This document shows, piece after piece, positions 62,501 to 63,904 of a stretch of DNA of 64,000 nucleotides. Position 1 is the first letter of the stretch, and each line of letters begins with the position of its first letter. Source of the stretch: Siphonodentalium dalli (taxonomy: Eukaryota > Mollusca > Scaphopoda > Gadilida > Siphonodentaliidae); assembly GCA_032622095.1 (NCBI GenBank), contig CP136066.1, positions 10,193,784 to 10,257,783 of the forward strand. The letters run 5' to 3'. Under the pieces are notes generated by a model. It ran no database searches. It worked only from the letters and a program-made list of their open reading frames with translations, and had not been told where the DNA came from. Made by a program: the position numbers and the translations under genes.

Positions 62501-63898
62501 TTAACAGGCTTATTTTGTAGGTTTAGGGCCAGGGAATCTTACGTTTTTCATGGGCATCAAAATTATTACTATGAATACTTGGTGATAGTTTTGAGTTATA
62601 ACATGCCATGCCATATAGCATGCTTAAGCATACCCAAAAAAATTTAACCAAAAAAAAACAACTAATTTTTTTTTATTTTTTTTTATTTTTTATTTTTTTT
62701 AGGGTCGATTTTACAGAACGTAAATTAGGGCCGATGAGATCGGCCGTGGCACTCAAAGGGTTAATTACGCTATCATGCACACACGATTTTGTTACATTTC
62801 AACGAAGCGTTCAACCTCGGAATCAAGCCTGAATTTAATGTGTCTGATATTTACAGAATGAGGTTCCCAGAGGGCACAGTGGGCTAGCATCACAAAATTC
62901 ACCCTCTCGGGACCTCACTCTGCTTAGGCCTTATCAATGGATAAATGGACCATTTCAATGTATTATTTTATAATTGAGTGGGAGAATTAACATTGAGGCG
63001 TGCGCGCACGCGACCGGCCTCTCTCGAAAATGGCGACCCGGCGAAACGGGCAAACTTGGCCGAGCGTCCCTTCCGAAAGTCGACGTCCGAGGCGGAAAGT
63101 TGGCGTCCGAGGCGGAAACGCTGAACAACGGAAATCTTTGCAGATAGCCTACAGCGAGACTACATAATGTAATCTTAGTATAGTGAGGATTAACATTGCA
63201 GATAGCCTACAGCGAGACTACATAATGTAATCTTAGCTTGCCAAAGTCTCGTAGACTTCGCCTTCAGCAGTAGTAGTTCTGTTCCTTTTACATGTTATAA
63301 TTTATCAAATGTGACCCGCCATATCAAATCCAGTCGGAAGTCGGGATTGTTTTACCCTGTGCCAATGCATTCTCTTAGGTCGCCTCACATATATAAGAGA
63401 ATGCATTGGCCTAACAATTTTTTACAATTTTAATAATTTTTTCTTGTATTCTTTAACAATTTTATAATTTCACCCATACAGAGCCCCAGACAAACATGAG
63501 CAGATGACACTCTTCTATATGCTTCTATATATGTGTGGGGCTCCCTGCAGGGTAATGGATGTTTTTTATTTTATGTCCTAAAAATTGTCAGAAACATTTA
63601 TTTAAAAAAAATGATAAAAAATTGTTAGGCCAATGCATTCTCTTATATATAGGTCGACTCGCATATATAAGAGAATGCATTGGCACAGGGTAAAAAAATC
63701 CCGACTTCCGACTAGATTTGATATGGCGGGTCACAAATTAGAATAACACAATTTATATATCCCTATCAGAAGCCACGATTTCCTAGAAATGAAATTTTGT
63801 TTAAACTGATTTTATTATTTTCTTCATTTGCAGGCGGTAAAACATTGAAAGATCTTACTCGGTCTGAGATGCCACCACCAGTTTTATTACCACCCTCA
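5462..63898 (+). CDS. SYMPK: symplekin, 5' part of gene (15 exons, 528 residues, continues beyond window)
   Basis: Symplekin is the nuclear scaffold that joins CPSF, CstF and the histone pre-mRNA cleavage complex, and its N-terminal HEAT domain binds the Ssu72 phosphatase. The 15 exons listed below splice with GT/AG ends and matching phases into 528 codons without a stop. Residues about 20-340 form repeated amphipathic helices (family domain SYMPK/PTA1 N-terminal). Residues about 344-362 are lysine/arginine rich and resemble a bipartite nuclear signal, followed by an acidic run near 368-377. The block around residues 416-465, containing [18 protein letters not shown] and QIKHLARLL, is the part I recognise most firmly as symplekin. 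Human symplekin is about 1,270 residues, so the C-terminal half lies outside. Family assignment is from recall, not a search. The upstream non-coding exon and promoter are not located. Confidence 0.93.
5632..6023. mobile_element. foldback MITE, CAGAATGAGG family, copy 1
   Basis: Palindromic arms with ACCCTCTGGGGACCTCATTC and AGTGATGCTA on each side and a CCCTAATTTGCAGAAGAT core; the right end reads toward GACAGACACAC. At least nine copies of this family are in the window. Non-coding; superfamily not determined. Confidence 0.7.
6067..6304. mobile_element. piggyBac-like TTAA MITE, CATGACGGGAGC type, copy 1
   Basis: TTAA at 6067-6070 and 6301-6304; inner ends carry CATGACGGGAGC and CCAGTCATGAAAGGG. 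It includes the ACCCTGTGCCAGTGCATTCT cassette in inverted halves. TTAA duplications with CCCTTT termini are typical of piggyBac relatives. Confidence 0.55.
6597..6816. repeat. 37-bp minisatellite, 6 units
   Basis: CTGGACCGCCGTGCCACCAA recurs at exact 37-bp steps from 6599 to 6784. Open frames on both strands here arise from the repeat, not from genes. Confidence 0.95.
6955..7112. mobile_element. 158-bp palindromic TTAA MITE
   Basis: TTAACCCTTTCAGTGCCAAG at the left and its complement at the right, with almost the whole element self-complementary (arms about 70 bp). It shares termini with the longer elements at 23274, 27488, 29761 and 62323 but lacks their internal cassette, so it may be the minimal form. 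Confidence 0.85.
7420..7815. mobile_element. CAGAATGAGG-family MITE, copy 2 (near complete)
   Basis: Left TCATTTGCAGAATGAGGTCC, right end TTTGCAAATGACAGGCACAC, with two internal GTGATGCTA/TAGCATCAC palindromes and GACAACACATTGCATAATC in the centre. Confidence 0.75.
8436..10110. repeat. 34-bp minisatellite, about 49 units, with 206-bp higher-order repeat
   Basis: Unit approximately CTCTATAAACCAACATCCCT + CTCCAAACCGGAC (34-35 bp). Recurrent 61-codon antisense frames at 9143/9349, 9555 and 9761 reveal a 206-bp (six-unit) higher-order period. A smaller outlying block of the same family is at 10575-10910. Confidence 0.93.
10111..10574. other. unique intronic sequence between minisatellite blocks
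   Basis: No gene or repeat recognised. It separates two blocks of the same 34-bp minisatellite, so it was either inserted into or bypassed by the expansion. Confidence 0.5.
10575..10910. repeat. diverged outlier of the 34-bp minisatellite
   Basis: Nine or so degenerate units with CTCTATAAACCAAAATC and CTCTCCAAACCGGACC, less regular than the main block. Confidence 0.85.
10940..11030. repeat. short tandem copies of GGCCAGAATT
   Basis: CAAGGCCAGAAT/AAGCCAGAATTG elements recur three times with inverted CATCACAATTCTGG. Small local repeat in intron 1; 11031-11400 shows nothing else recognisable. Confidence 0.5.
11412..11517 (+). repeat. SYMPK: 33-34-bp repeats carrying the acceptor of exon 2 (3 copies)
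   Basis: TTTTTATTGTAG|GTTGT occurs with junctions at 11446, 11480 and 11513; the last is the true exon 2 start. The copies include the pyrimidine tract, the AG and the first 5 nt of the exon. Use of an upstream AG would read GTT GTG ATG TAA and stop. Confidence 0.9.
11513..11581 (+). CDS. SYMPK: symplekin exon 2, residues 33-55
   Basis: Acceptor TTATTGTAG| and donor CAG|gtatta, phase 0 to 0, coding [20 protein letters not shown] and three more residues. This is the first helix of the HEAT domain. Two decoy copies of the same acceptor lie 33 and 67 bp upstream. Confidence 0.92.
11944..13318. mobile_element. 1.37-kb inverted-repeat element nested in a MITE
   Basis: Left end TAGGCC + A-run + GGTTTTGATTCTCGGGCA, right end TGCCCGAGAATCAAAACC + T-run + GGCCTTA. 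It sits inside the CAGAATGAGG MITE and itself contains a hAT-related segment (12244-12850), giving three nested layers. No transposase frame. Confidence 0.65.
12244..12850. mobile_element. partial hAT-like copy, inverse to 2302-3915
   Basis: Starts CAGACCTGTTTACTTTC, then matches the complement of about 3410-3915 (AAATAGGGAGATTTG, GCTCTCGGATAATTTTGTCG, AAGACGGAAACGG). The far end is lost. Confidence 0.75.
13502..13830. repeat. 157-bp tandem duplication
   Basis: ATAAACTTTAATTTTTAACCCA + GGAGCCTCCCACAGA at 13561 and 13718, each copy holding a GCATACACT/AGTGTTGTCTGC palindromic core and ending GGGCTCTCTATGGGTTAGAC. Confidence 0.85.
14171..14224 (+). CDS. SYMPK: symplekin exon 3, residues 56-73
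   Basis: Smallest exon here (54 nt, 18 codons), acceptor CACTAG| and donor GAT|gtgagt, phase 0 to 0. It codes [18 protein letters not shown]. Its last 15 nt and the donor are the first unit of a 26-copy tandem array. Confidence 0.92.
14210..15312 (+). repeat. SYMPK: 42-bp array carrying the donor of exon 3 (26 donors)
   Basis: Unit is 15 nt of exon 3 end (GATAACTTCCTGGAT) plus about 27 nt of intron from GTGAGTATTC. Donors from 14225 to 15287 at steps of 42, with 44 at two places and 46 at two. A 298-bp seven-unit block (14691-14989) is repeated at 14989-15287, including its 46-bp unit and an ATCATGGGGG variant. Translated in frame the unit is [14 protein letters not shown] with no stop; the first 44-bp unit breaks the frame after two extra units. 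Confidence 0.95.
15378..15610. mobile_element. fragment of cassette and of the TAGCTCAAC-type repeat
   Basis: Half cassette CCCTGTGCCAATGCATTCTC then GTCGACCATAGGTCGCC, abruptly joined to ATGACTAAATCCTTTGGCG and ending CCAAGTTGAGCTACAGTG, features of the ~160-bp-unit family at 40.7-44.8 kb. Confidence 0.55.
15637..15710 (+). CDS. SYMPK: symplekin exon 4, residues 74-98 (part)
   Basis: Acceptor TTTTACAG| and donor CATG|gtatga; 24 codons plus two bases. Codes [20 protein letters not shown] and FMEEA onward, a strongly conserved HEAT helix pair in the symplekin/Pta1 family. The split codon TG|C is completed by exon 5 as cysteine. Confidence 0.94.
15785..16060. repeat. ~90-bp tandem repeats with GAATAGTCCTT core
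   Basis: TGAATAGTCCTTTAATTT and TGAATAGTCCTTGAATCCGA alternate about four times, with TACCAGTCGTTGAATAG at 15861 and 15951. Confidence 0.85.
16117..16205. mobile_element. solo end of CAGAATGAGG-family MITE
   Basis: GGGTAGCATCACTAAATTAA then CACCTCATTCTGCAAATGAC; only the right arm is present, 60 bp before exon 5. Confidence 0.7.
16266..16392 (+). CDS. SYMPK: symplekin exon 5, residues 98-140
   Basis: Acceptor TTCAACAG|, donor CAG|gtgagt; one base plus 42 codons. It includes [20 protein letters not shown] and ends [10 protein letters not shown], typical of HEAT helices. The last 30 nt and the donor recur in two further in-frame tandem copies downstream. Confidence 0.94.
16363..16590 (+). repeat. 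SYMPK: 69-bp array carrying the donor of exon 5 (3 donors, in frame)
   Basis: Unit is 30 nt of exon 5 end plus 39 nt of intron. Donors at 16393 (GTGAGT), 16462 (GTGAAT) and 16531 (GTGAGT), then a partial fourth copy lacking the donor. 69 is a multiple of three and the frame stays open, so use of donor 2 or 3 would add 23 or 46 residues, each unit beginning [10 protein letters not shown] or [10 protein letters not shown] and ending TIYRVALQ. Confidence 0.92.
16600..16665. repeat. 17-bp tandem repeat AATAATAGTGAAGGCCA
   Basis: Three to four copies immediately after the exon 5 array. Confidence 0.85.
16885..17445. mobile_element. dispersed repeat with GTCCGTCCGT tract and CTCTTGTT end
   Basis: Starts GTCGGCAGGTATATAGTCGAC and closes GGCAAATGCCACTCGACAGC then CTCTTGTT; internal AGAGTTATGGCCCTTTTTT twice. 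The same plan recurs at 23.8-27.1 kb. Class unknown; likely a non-autonomous transposon. Confidence 0.5.
17523..17787. mobile_element. piggyBac-like TTAA MITE, CATGACGGGAGC type, diverged
   Basis: Inverted cassettes with AATTCTCTTATATTTGCGAG and CTCGCATATATAAGAGATTG around a TTACCTTGACCTTGTAAGCC centre, flanked by TTAA at 17523 and 17784. A second copy with the same centre is at 28979-29230. Confidence 0.55.
17883..17989 (+). CDS. SYMPK: symplekin exon 6, residues 141-176 (part)
   Basis: Acceptor CTTTTCAG|, donor GG|gtaagc; 35 codons plus two bases. Codes [20 protein letters not shown] and [16 protein letters not shown], continuing the HEAT domain. The split glycine codon GG|A joins exon 7. 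No splice-site repeat at either edge. Confidence 0.94.
18350..18720. mobile_element. inverse relative of the 4510-5285 element
   Basis: Complement of that family: GTCGGAAAAGAGGTATAAGT, two ATAATCACAGGT repeats, GGACGGCCAGACAGACAGAC and a GGGGGTATA end at 18713. Confidence 0.65.
18786..18920. repeat. 40-bp tandem repeat, about 3.5 units
   Basis: CACAGCGATGCAGCCAATCA at 18786, 18826, 18866 and a partial at 18906. Confidence 0.93.
19190..20130. other. intron sequence with long hairpin
   Basis: GGCCAAATTGGCCAATGGCC at the left and TTTGCCAAAAAAATTGGC at the right suggest a degenerate inverted-repeat element. Inside, 19850-19965 folds into a hairpin of about 50-bp arms (ATGATATTTATGAAACTCGT and its complement) around CGCCGGAGGCTCG. 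Confidence 0.45.
20199..20262 (+). CDS. SYMPK: symplekin exon 7, residues 176-197
   Basis: Acceptor ATTTTCAG|, donor AAG|gtaaat; one base plus 21 codons, coding [21 protein letters not shown], a conserved HEAT helix. Both borders are free of tandem duplication. Confidence 0.94.
20280..21100. other. intron sequence with poly-G tract
   Basis: An uninterrupted run of about 19 G at 20500-20518 is the only notable feature; it could form a quadruplex on the + strand. No gene seen. Confidence 0.7.
21105..21490. mobile_element. CAGAATGAGG-family MITE, copy 5
   Basis: GCACAATGAGGTCCCCAAAT at left, CACCCTCTGGGGACCA at right, with the CCCTAATTTGCGGAAGATAA centre; ends 70 bp before exon 8. Confidence 0.7.
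21562..21716 (+). CDS. SYMPK: symplekin exon 8, residues 198-249 (part)
   Basis: Acceptor CGATCCAG|, donor CAG|gtaagt; 51 codons plus two bases. It codes a polar loop ([20 protein letters not shown]) followed by a helix with [20 protein letters not shown]. The final 55 nt plus 4 nt of intron are the unit of a 24-copy array. Confidence 0.93.
21662..23078 (+). repeat. SYMPK: 59-bp array carrying the donor of exon 8 (24 donors)
   Basis: Unit is the last 55 nt of exon 8 plus 4 nt of intron (GTAA or GTTA). Donors lie at 21717 + 59n up to 23074, exactly 23 periods with no net indel. The first donor is GTAAGT; the last, next to unique intron, is GTTAGT. Variants (GACGCC/GATGCC, CTACACTTCC/CTGTACTTAC, GCGTCT/GTGTCT) are shared between non-adjacent units. 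Use of any later donor reads AGG TAA and stops at once. Confidence 0.96.
23274..23517. mobile_element. piggyBac-like TTAA MITE, GAGTGCCAGG type, copy 1
   Basis: TTAACCCTTTGAGTGCCAGG at left, complement at right with TTAA at 23514-23517; one cassette palindrome at 23320-23395 and GGGCCGATGAGATCGGCCCC near the right end. Confidence 0.8.
23815..27090. mobile_element. composite region of nested GTCCGTCCGT / GAGTTATGCCCC repeats
   Basis: Tandem and dispersed modules of about 150-190 bp containing TTCCGGATGATAACTTTAG, CAAGTTCGAATTTGGGTTCC and GAGTTATGCCCCTTTTTCGA. At least three element starts are visible: TATACGCCCTTTTGAAAAAA (23815), TCCTCGGACCCAACGGGTTC (24044) and ATACGCCCGTTTGAAAAAAC (25258). 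Ends with GCACGCCCAGCGTAGCTCTTG (26180-26200) and GCCCCGACGGCGTGCTCTTG (27068-27087). I read this as nested non-autonomous elements; open frames within are not genes. A TAGCTCAAC-family fragment lies at 24590-25250. Confidence 0.55.
27358..27455 (+). CDS. SYMPK: symplekin exon 9, residues 249-282 (part)
   Basis: Acceptor TTCTCTCTAG| with a long pyrimidine tract, donor ATG|gtgagt; one base, 32 codons, one base. Codes [20 protein letters not shown] and [12 protein letters not shown], a signature stretch of the symplekin HEAT domain. Confidence 0.95.
27488..27926. mobile_element. piggyBac-like TTAA MITE, GAGTGCCAGG type, copy 2 (inverse)
   Basis: TTAACCCTTTCAGTTACAG left, GACCTGGCACTCAAAGGGTTAA-type right end; cassette palindrome at about 27808-27885. 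Internal GGGCATGTTATAACTCAAAA and TTTTCATGGGCATC-complement match copies at 29761 and 62323 in the other orientation. Confidence 0.8.
28290..28510. repeat. segment duplicated at 29150-29360
   Basis: Both contain a half cassette, GTCATGAAAGGGTTA, CGTATGGA, GGACCCAAGCAGACGA, GGGCTCCATAA and AACCAACAAATAAAAAA, about 860 bp apart in the same order. It carries the right arm of a CATGACGGGAGC-type element. Confidence 0.7.
28510..28975. other. intronic sequence, no gene seen
   Basis: An imperfect inverted repeat CCTGAAG...CTTCAGG flanks 28518-28580 (AATACCTGAAG / CTTCAGGTATT). Nothing else recognisable. Confidence 0.5.
28979..29230. mobile_element. piggyBac-like TTAA MITE, CATGACGGGAGC type, copy 3
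   Basis: TTAACTCTTGCATCACGGGAGC-like left, AGCTCCTGTCATGAAAGGGTTAA-like right, TTAA at 28979 and 29227, two cassette halves around TTACCTTGACCTTGTAAGCC. Confidence 0.7.
29345..29480. mobile_element. fragment related to the 11944-13318 element
   Basis: GTGGCCTTTTGTTTCAGGGGC, an A/T run, GAGGGAGGGAAGATTTAAT resemble the left end of that element. Confidence 0.4.
29761..30183. mobile_element. piggyBac-like TTAA MITE, GAGTGCCAGG type, copy 3
   Basis: TTAACCCATCCAGTGCCAAG left, CCCCTGGCATTGAAAGGGTTAA-like right with TTAA at 30180-30183. The cassette palindrome is shortened (29811-29870). A 25-nt A run lies at about 30069. Confidence 0.8.
30271..30570. repeat. 141-bp tandem duplication
   Basis: GGTCGGATTTTAGTAGGACC at 30271 and 30412 and a third partial start at 30553, with TCGGACCCCTGGGGGAGGTG in each. 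Confidence 0.93.
30844..31233. mobile_element. piggyBac-like TTAA MITE, TACCCAACA type, copy 1
   Basis: TTAACCCTTTACCCAACA left (30844), TGTTGGGTAAAGGGTTAA right (to 31233), two full cassette palindromes at 30870-30945 and 31012-31086, and GAACCGGCTCATTGACCAC-complement internal sequence. Copy 2 is at 61308 in inverse orientation. Confidence 0.85.
31334..31488 (+). CDS. SYMPK: symplekin exon 10, residues 282-333
   Basis: Acceptor TTTTTCACAG|, donor GAG|gtaagt; two bases plus 51 codons. Includes [20 protein letters not shown] and ends [13 protein letters not shown], the last HEAT helices. Its last 80 nt plus 5 nt of intron form the unit of the 33-copy array that follows. Confidence 0.95.
31408..34213 (+). 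repeat. SYMPK: 85-bp array carrying the donor of exon 10 (33 donors)
   Basis: Unit is the last 80 nt of exon 10 plus 5 nt of intron (GTAAG). Donors are at 31489 + 85n to 34209, exactly 32 periods with no net indel. Most are GTAAGT, a few GTTAGT, and the last one is GTTAGT. Common variants are at CpG sites (CACGTC/CACATC, GGCCGTC/GGCTGTC) plus CTGCTC/CTTCTC. Each unit has CGTCACGTCA, two CRE half sites. A later donor shifts frame (85 = 28x3+1) and stops within about 35 codons. Confidence 0.97.
34310..34640. mobile_element. CAGAATGAGG-family MITE, copy 6
   Basis: GTGTCTGTCATTTGCAGAAT left; right arm degraded near TAGGTCTCCCATTGCAGTTG; includes a small duplication AACTGGGGAACTTCA. Confidence 0.7.
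34889..35128. repeat. 22-bp minisatellite, left block
   Basis: TTAATACACTGTTTATAAAACA in about ten units. The same minisatellite resumes at 37382, so 35130-37380 looks like an insertion or a bypassed stretch. Confidence 0.93.
35517..35634. mobile_element. 118-bp foldback element
   Basis: CCACAGGAGCTTGGAACTTG left and its complement right, with ATTGCCTTAAT inner arms. Simple MITE-like hairpin. Confidence 0.8.
35755..36695. repeat. ~120-bp tandem repeats interrupted by a 5S-derived insertion
   Basis: Copies contain GTCCCTGTGAGAAAACTGCA, CTCGTCTCAGTGTAGCGATA, TGTTACAAAGTGTTA and CCACAGAGACCG; four before 36220 and one at about 36535-36690. The gap 36222-36530 holds a GA-rich tract and the 5S-like sequence. 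Confidence 0.8.
36262..36362 (-). pseudogene. 5S rRNA-derived sequence (pseudogene or 5S-type SINE)
   Basis: On the minus strand it reads ...GACCGAAGTTAAGCAACGTCG, then GGATGGGTGACCGG and GATTCCGGGTGCTG, matching the internal promoter boxes and 3' part of animal 5S rRNA as I recall it. The middle has extra bases (GTCGTGTTTATTCCAT) and the 5' third is diverged or missing, so it is not a working 5S gene. It interrupts a ~120-bp repeat, which fits an insertion such as a 5S-headed SINE. Confidence 0.7.
37220..37377. repeat. near-perfect hairpin, ~77-bp arms
   Basis: TAAGGAATAATCTCGGTTTC (from 37221) to TCTTATAAATCGC pairs with 37302-37377 with only a few mismatches and a 4-nt loop. Could extrude as a cruciform; probably a recent foldback. 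Confidence 0.9.
37382..37588. repeat. 22-bp minisatellite, right block
   Basis: Same TTAATACACTGTTTATAAAACA units as 34889-35128, about nine copies, some diverged. Confidence 0.92.
37762..37848 (+). CDS. SYMPK: symplekin exon 11, residues 334-362 (basic, nuclear signal)
   Basis: Acceptor GTTATAG|, donor GAC|gtaagt, phase 0 to 0, 29 codons. The residues [18 protein letters not shown] read as a bipartite nuclear localisation signal, which fits symplekin, whose NLS lies just after the HEAT domain. Confidence 0.9.
37849..39500. other. AT-rich intron 11
   Basis: Nothing coding. A 74-bp duplication containing GATGAATCGCAGACC and TACCCAAGCCTTTCTCT is at 38461-38575. Confidence 0.6.
39519..39728 (-). 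CDS. small open frame with one membrane segment, possible nested gene
   Basis: 69 codons. The N-terminal 24 residues are polar ([20 protein letters not shown]), then a hydrophobic stretch [20 protein letters not shown] at about 28-47, then a charged tail with [11 protein letters not shown]. It looks more like a small single-pass membrane protein than the repeat-derived frames elsewhere and lies in otherwise unique intron on the strand opposite to symplekin. I do not recognise a family and see no clear promoter. A frame of 119 codons overlaps it (39532-39891). It may be chance. Confidence 0.2.
   Translation of the reverse strand: MTKIDRPTFSPSELYIKESIDFFGIYIDSFIWVFLLIIGSFIIFGSCEDLFLSCRKRETFKTRFRNSTQ
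40184..40375 (+). CDS. SYMPK: symplekin exon 12, residues 363-426
   Basis: Acceptor CATTACTAG|, donor ATG|gtgagt, phase 0 to 0, 64 codons, the longest exon seen. It starts LPITVDADA, runs into an aspartate tract (seven consecutive D), and ends with [10 protein letters not shown] and VADLVLISM, conserved in symplekins. A diverged copy of the exon end and donor follows 56 bp downstream. The acidic tract is encoded by GAT/GAC repeats and may vary in length. Confidence 0.92.
40323..40440 (+). repeat. SYMPK: diverged duplicate of exon 12 end and donor
   Basis: AAACTTACAGCACAGAATGT at 40331 (exon) and again at 40387 (intron), 56 bp apart. In the second copy the donor is GTGACT and the coding part has diverged, so it is an older event than the arrays at exons 3, 8 and 10. 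Confidence 0.75.
40725..44815. repeat. ~160-bp unit tandem/composite repeat, about 24 units
   Basis: Unit contains GGGCTACAGGTCGTACCTTT, TCATCATGAAATTTGTCATG, GACATGTAGATGGGAACGAG, TCATTTTGGGGTCATTCGGC and ATGGCCGCCAGCAGCCATCT. Starts TTTTAGCTCAACTTTACTTTG at 40725 and again at 42630, and ends CCAAGTTGAGCTACAGT at 44690 and 44780, so TAGCTCAACTT may be terminal inverted repeats of two adjoining elements. Open frames on both strands are by-products. (GT)n tracts at 40781 and 42700. Confidence 0.8.
44850..46210. other. intron 12 unique and dispersed repeat sequence
   Basis: Contains GGTGACCCGACTTCGTTCGG, two CGGATACCG motifs and (CA)n with CTTCCAAGATATATAATAGA at the right end (46180-46200); possibly a dispersed element of 45.41-46.20 kb. 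No gene supported. Confidence 0.4.
46324..46735. mobile_element. cassette MITE, GTGACCCGCCATATCAAAT type, left end lost
   Basis: ACCCTGTGCCAATGCATTCT left cassette, AGAGCCCCAGACAAGCATGA centre, inverse cassette at 46610-46684, then ATCCCGACTTACGACTGGAT and TGATATGGCGGGTCAC. Confidence 0.75.
46996..47370. mobile_element. cassette MITE, second copy 310 bp downstream
   Basis: Nearly identical to 46324-46684, same orientation and centre. Both lie within 1.1 kb, so a local duplication or a hot spot. Confidence 0.75.
47560..48005. mobile_element. CAGAATGAGG-family MITE, copy 7 (most complete)
   Basis: Left GAGTTTAGCGTGTCTGTCAT + TTGCAGAATGA, right end TTCTGCAAATGACAGGCACA + ATAAACTCAGACTTGG. Terminal inverted repeats exceed 60 bp; the interior includes an unpaired TTGATAATAAAGAAAC. 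Confidence 0.8.
48325..48570 (+). repeat. SYMPK: repeats carrying the acceptor and start of exon 13 (3 copies)
   Basis: TTTGTTTGTAAATAG|GTGATGTTGCC occurs with junctions at 48325, 48401 and 48528. Copies 1 and 2 end at GCTCAGTTC or CGATTCCGCAG and then re-enter the intron sequence ATTATTTGTAGCTCTAATCT. Starting at copy 1 or 2 reaches TAA in TTTGTTTGTAA, so only copy 3 gives the full exon. Confidence 0.9.
48528..48686 (+). CDS. SYMPK: symplekin exon 13, residues 427-479
   Basis: Acceptor TGTAAATAG|, donor AAG|gtgaga, phase 0 to 0, 53 codons. Contains [20 protein letters not shown] followed by [15 protein letters not shown], the most diagnostic symplekin block in the window. Two partial upstream copies of its acceptor and exon start are interrupted by stops, so this third copy is the one that gives a full exon. 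Confidence 0.95.
48712..49058. repeat. ~180-bp duplication after exon 13
   Basis: TTCTAGAGTTATTCATCTTT + GTTTATCTGGAA at 48713 and 48888, with GTTCAGGCCATAACTTGA in each. Confidence 0.85.
49509..50105. repeat. ~346-bp imperfect direct repeat inside the DIRS-like element
   Basis: CATTTCAAGGCCTTACGAGG at 49509 and 49854, each followed by AAAATGCCACGTGATTCTC and TCGTGGGAATTATTT. Confidence 0.9.
50330..50640. other. GC-richer stretch with ACCGCGGT-type motifs
   Basis: CCGCGGTGATACCGGTAATA and variants (ACCGCGGTAT, GCCGCGGTGTTGG) recur about six times in the DIRS-like element, suggesting a small local repeat. No gene seen. Confidence 0.5.
51243..51857 (+). pseudogene. possible gag-like remnant of the DIRS-like element
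   Basis: A 204-codon open frame lies in the GC-richer middle of the element. An 11-nt G run at about 51344-51354 separates proline/glycine-rich readings in different frames on either side, which suggests a frameshift. No zinc knuckle or enzymatic motif is seen. A related segment (GGAATGGGCCTCC, GCAGGTCGTTC, GCGGAGAGTGAG) recurs at 53398-53450. Gag identity is inferred only from position. Confidence 0.3.
52104..52225. repeat. 61-bp tandem duplication
   Basis: GGCAAAGACGTTTGC at 52111 and 52172, each followed by CTCAGCTTTC and GAGGAAGCTC-like sequence. Confidence 0.85.
52810..53167. mobile_element. hAT-like MITE nested in the DIRS-like element, 358 bp
   Basis: CAGTCCTTCCCA left, TGGGAAGGACTG right, and TTTATAT immediately outside both ends (52803-52809 and 53168-53174). 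Inner arms GACGGGAGTGATTGCTCTCG and complement near 53105-53140 are partly paired. Confidence 0.75.
54680..60670. repeat. 55-bp satellite, 109 units, each with TGACGTCA
   Basis: Unit GGAGTGACGTCATCACAAGC + GCTGATATTAAACATGTGTC + TTACCGATAATTAAT. First unit at 54680 and last at 60620, exactly 108 steps of 55 with no net indel. Every unit I read keeps the perfect CRE/ATF palindrome TGACGTCA. Variants: TTACTGATAA (C to T at a CpG) dominates from about 59120 on; ATCTC, CTGTTAT, ATATCAA and one CGTCACC elsewhere. No open frame. Confidence 0.98.
60763..61197. mobile_element. foldback element with flanking ATTAATGACTGGCA repeats
   Basis: Arms GCTGAAGGGGTCACTCTCAC to GTGCTGAAGGGTACACAGG (60837-60922) pair with 61082-61163. 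Outside both arms lie direct, not inverted, repeats ATTAATGACTGGCA (three left, two right), as if a target repeat array was split or has expanded. Confidence 0.75.
61228..61305. repeat. direct repeat flanking a TTAA MITE (copy at 61788-61860)
   Basis: CATATATTCTGTTGAGTATAAAA, GATGGTCCCAT and AGTCCCCCTT occur in both. They bracket the MITE at 61308-61707 upstream of exon 14. Confidence 0.85.
61308..61707. mobile_element. piggyBac-like TTAA MITE, TACCCAACA type, copy 2
   Basis: TTAACCCTTTACCCAACA left, TGTTGGGTAAAGGGTTAA right; inverse of 30844-31233 with the same ATATCTT(C/G)GG internal sequence and two full cassettes at 61455 and 61610. Confidence 0.85.
61881..61962 (+). CDS. SYMPK: symplekin exon 14, residues 480-507 (part)
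   Basis: Acceptor TTTTTTATCAG|, donor TCG|gtaaga; 27 codons plus one base. Acidic and proline rich ([20 protein letters not shown]) then a short helix QLIQTLVG; probably the disordered linker after the HEAT domain. Splicing frame from exon 13 is exact across 13.2 kb. Confidence 0.85.
62012..62278. mobile_element. CAGAATGAGG-family MITE, copy 8 (partial)
   Basis: TGAGGTCCCCAGAGGGTGAA left, GACCTCATTCTGCATGGCCT inner, and a degraded right end with GGGTGAATTTAGTGATGCTG. Confidence 0.7.
62323..62764. mobile_element. piggyBac-like TTAA MITE, GAGTGCCAGG type, copy 4
   Basis: TTAACCCTTTGAGTGCCAGG left, GTGGCACTCAAAGGGTTAA right; cassette at 62370-62440; TACGTTTTTCATGGGCATCA internal as in copy 3. 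Confidence 0.85.
62840..62935. mobile_element. CAGAATGAGG-family MITE, fragment
   Basis: GTGTCTGATATTTACAGAAT left arm through ACCTCACTCTGCTTAGGCC; rest missing. Confidence 0.65.
62990..63240. repeat. GC-rich block and 58-bp duplication
   Basis: GCGTGCGCGCACGCGACC at about 62998 is palindromic; GTCCGAGGCGGAAA occurs twice (63085, 63105). CAGATAGCCTACAGCGAGAC is at 63141 and 63199, 58 bp apart. Confidence 0.75.
63311..63734. mobile_element. cassette MITE, GTGACCCGCCATATCAAAT type, complete copy
   Basis: GTGACCCGCCATATCAAATC left, TTTGATATGGCGGGTCAC right; shortened cassettes at about 63357-63410 and 63630-63687; same centre as 46324 and 46996. Confidence 0.85.
63834..63898 (+). CDS. SYMPK: symplekin exon 15, residues 507-528 (gene continues)
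   Basis: Acceptor TTCATTTGCAG|, donor TCA|gtaagt; two bases plus 21 codons ending [10 protein letters not shown]. Low-complexity proline-rich linker; the assignment rests on frame, splice sites and position. Remaining exons lie to the right of the window. Confidence 0.82.
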
Positions 63899-63904
63899 GT
63901 AAGT

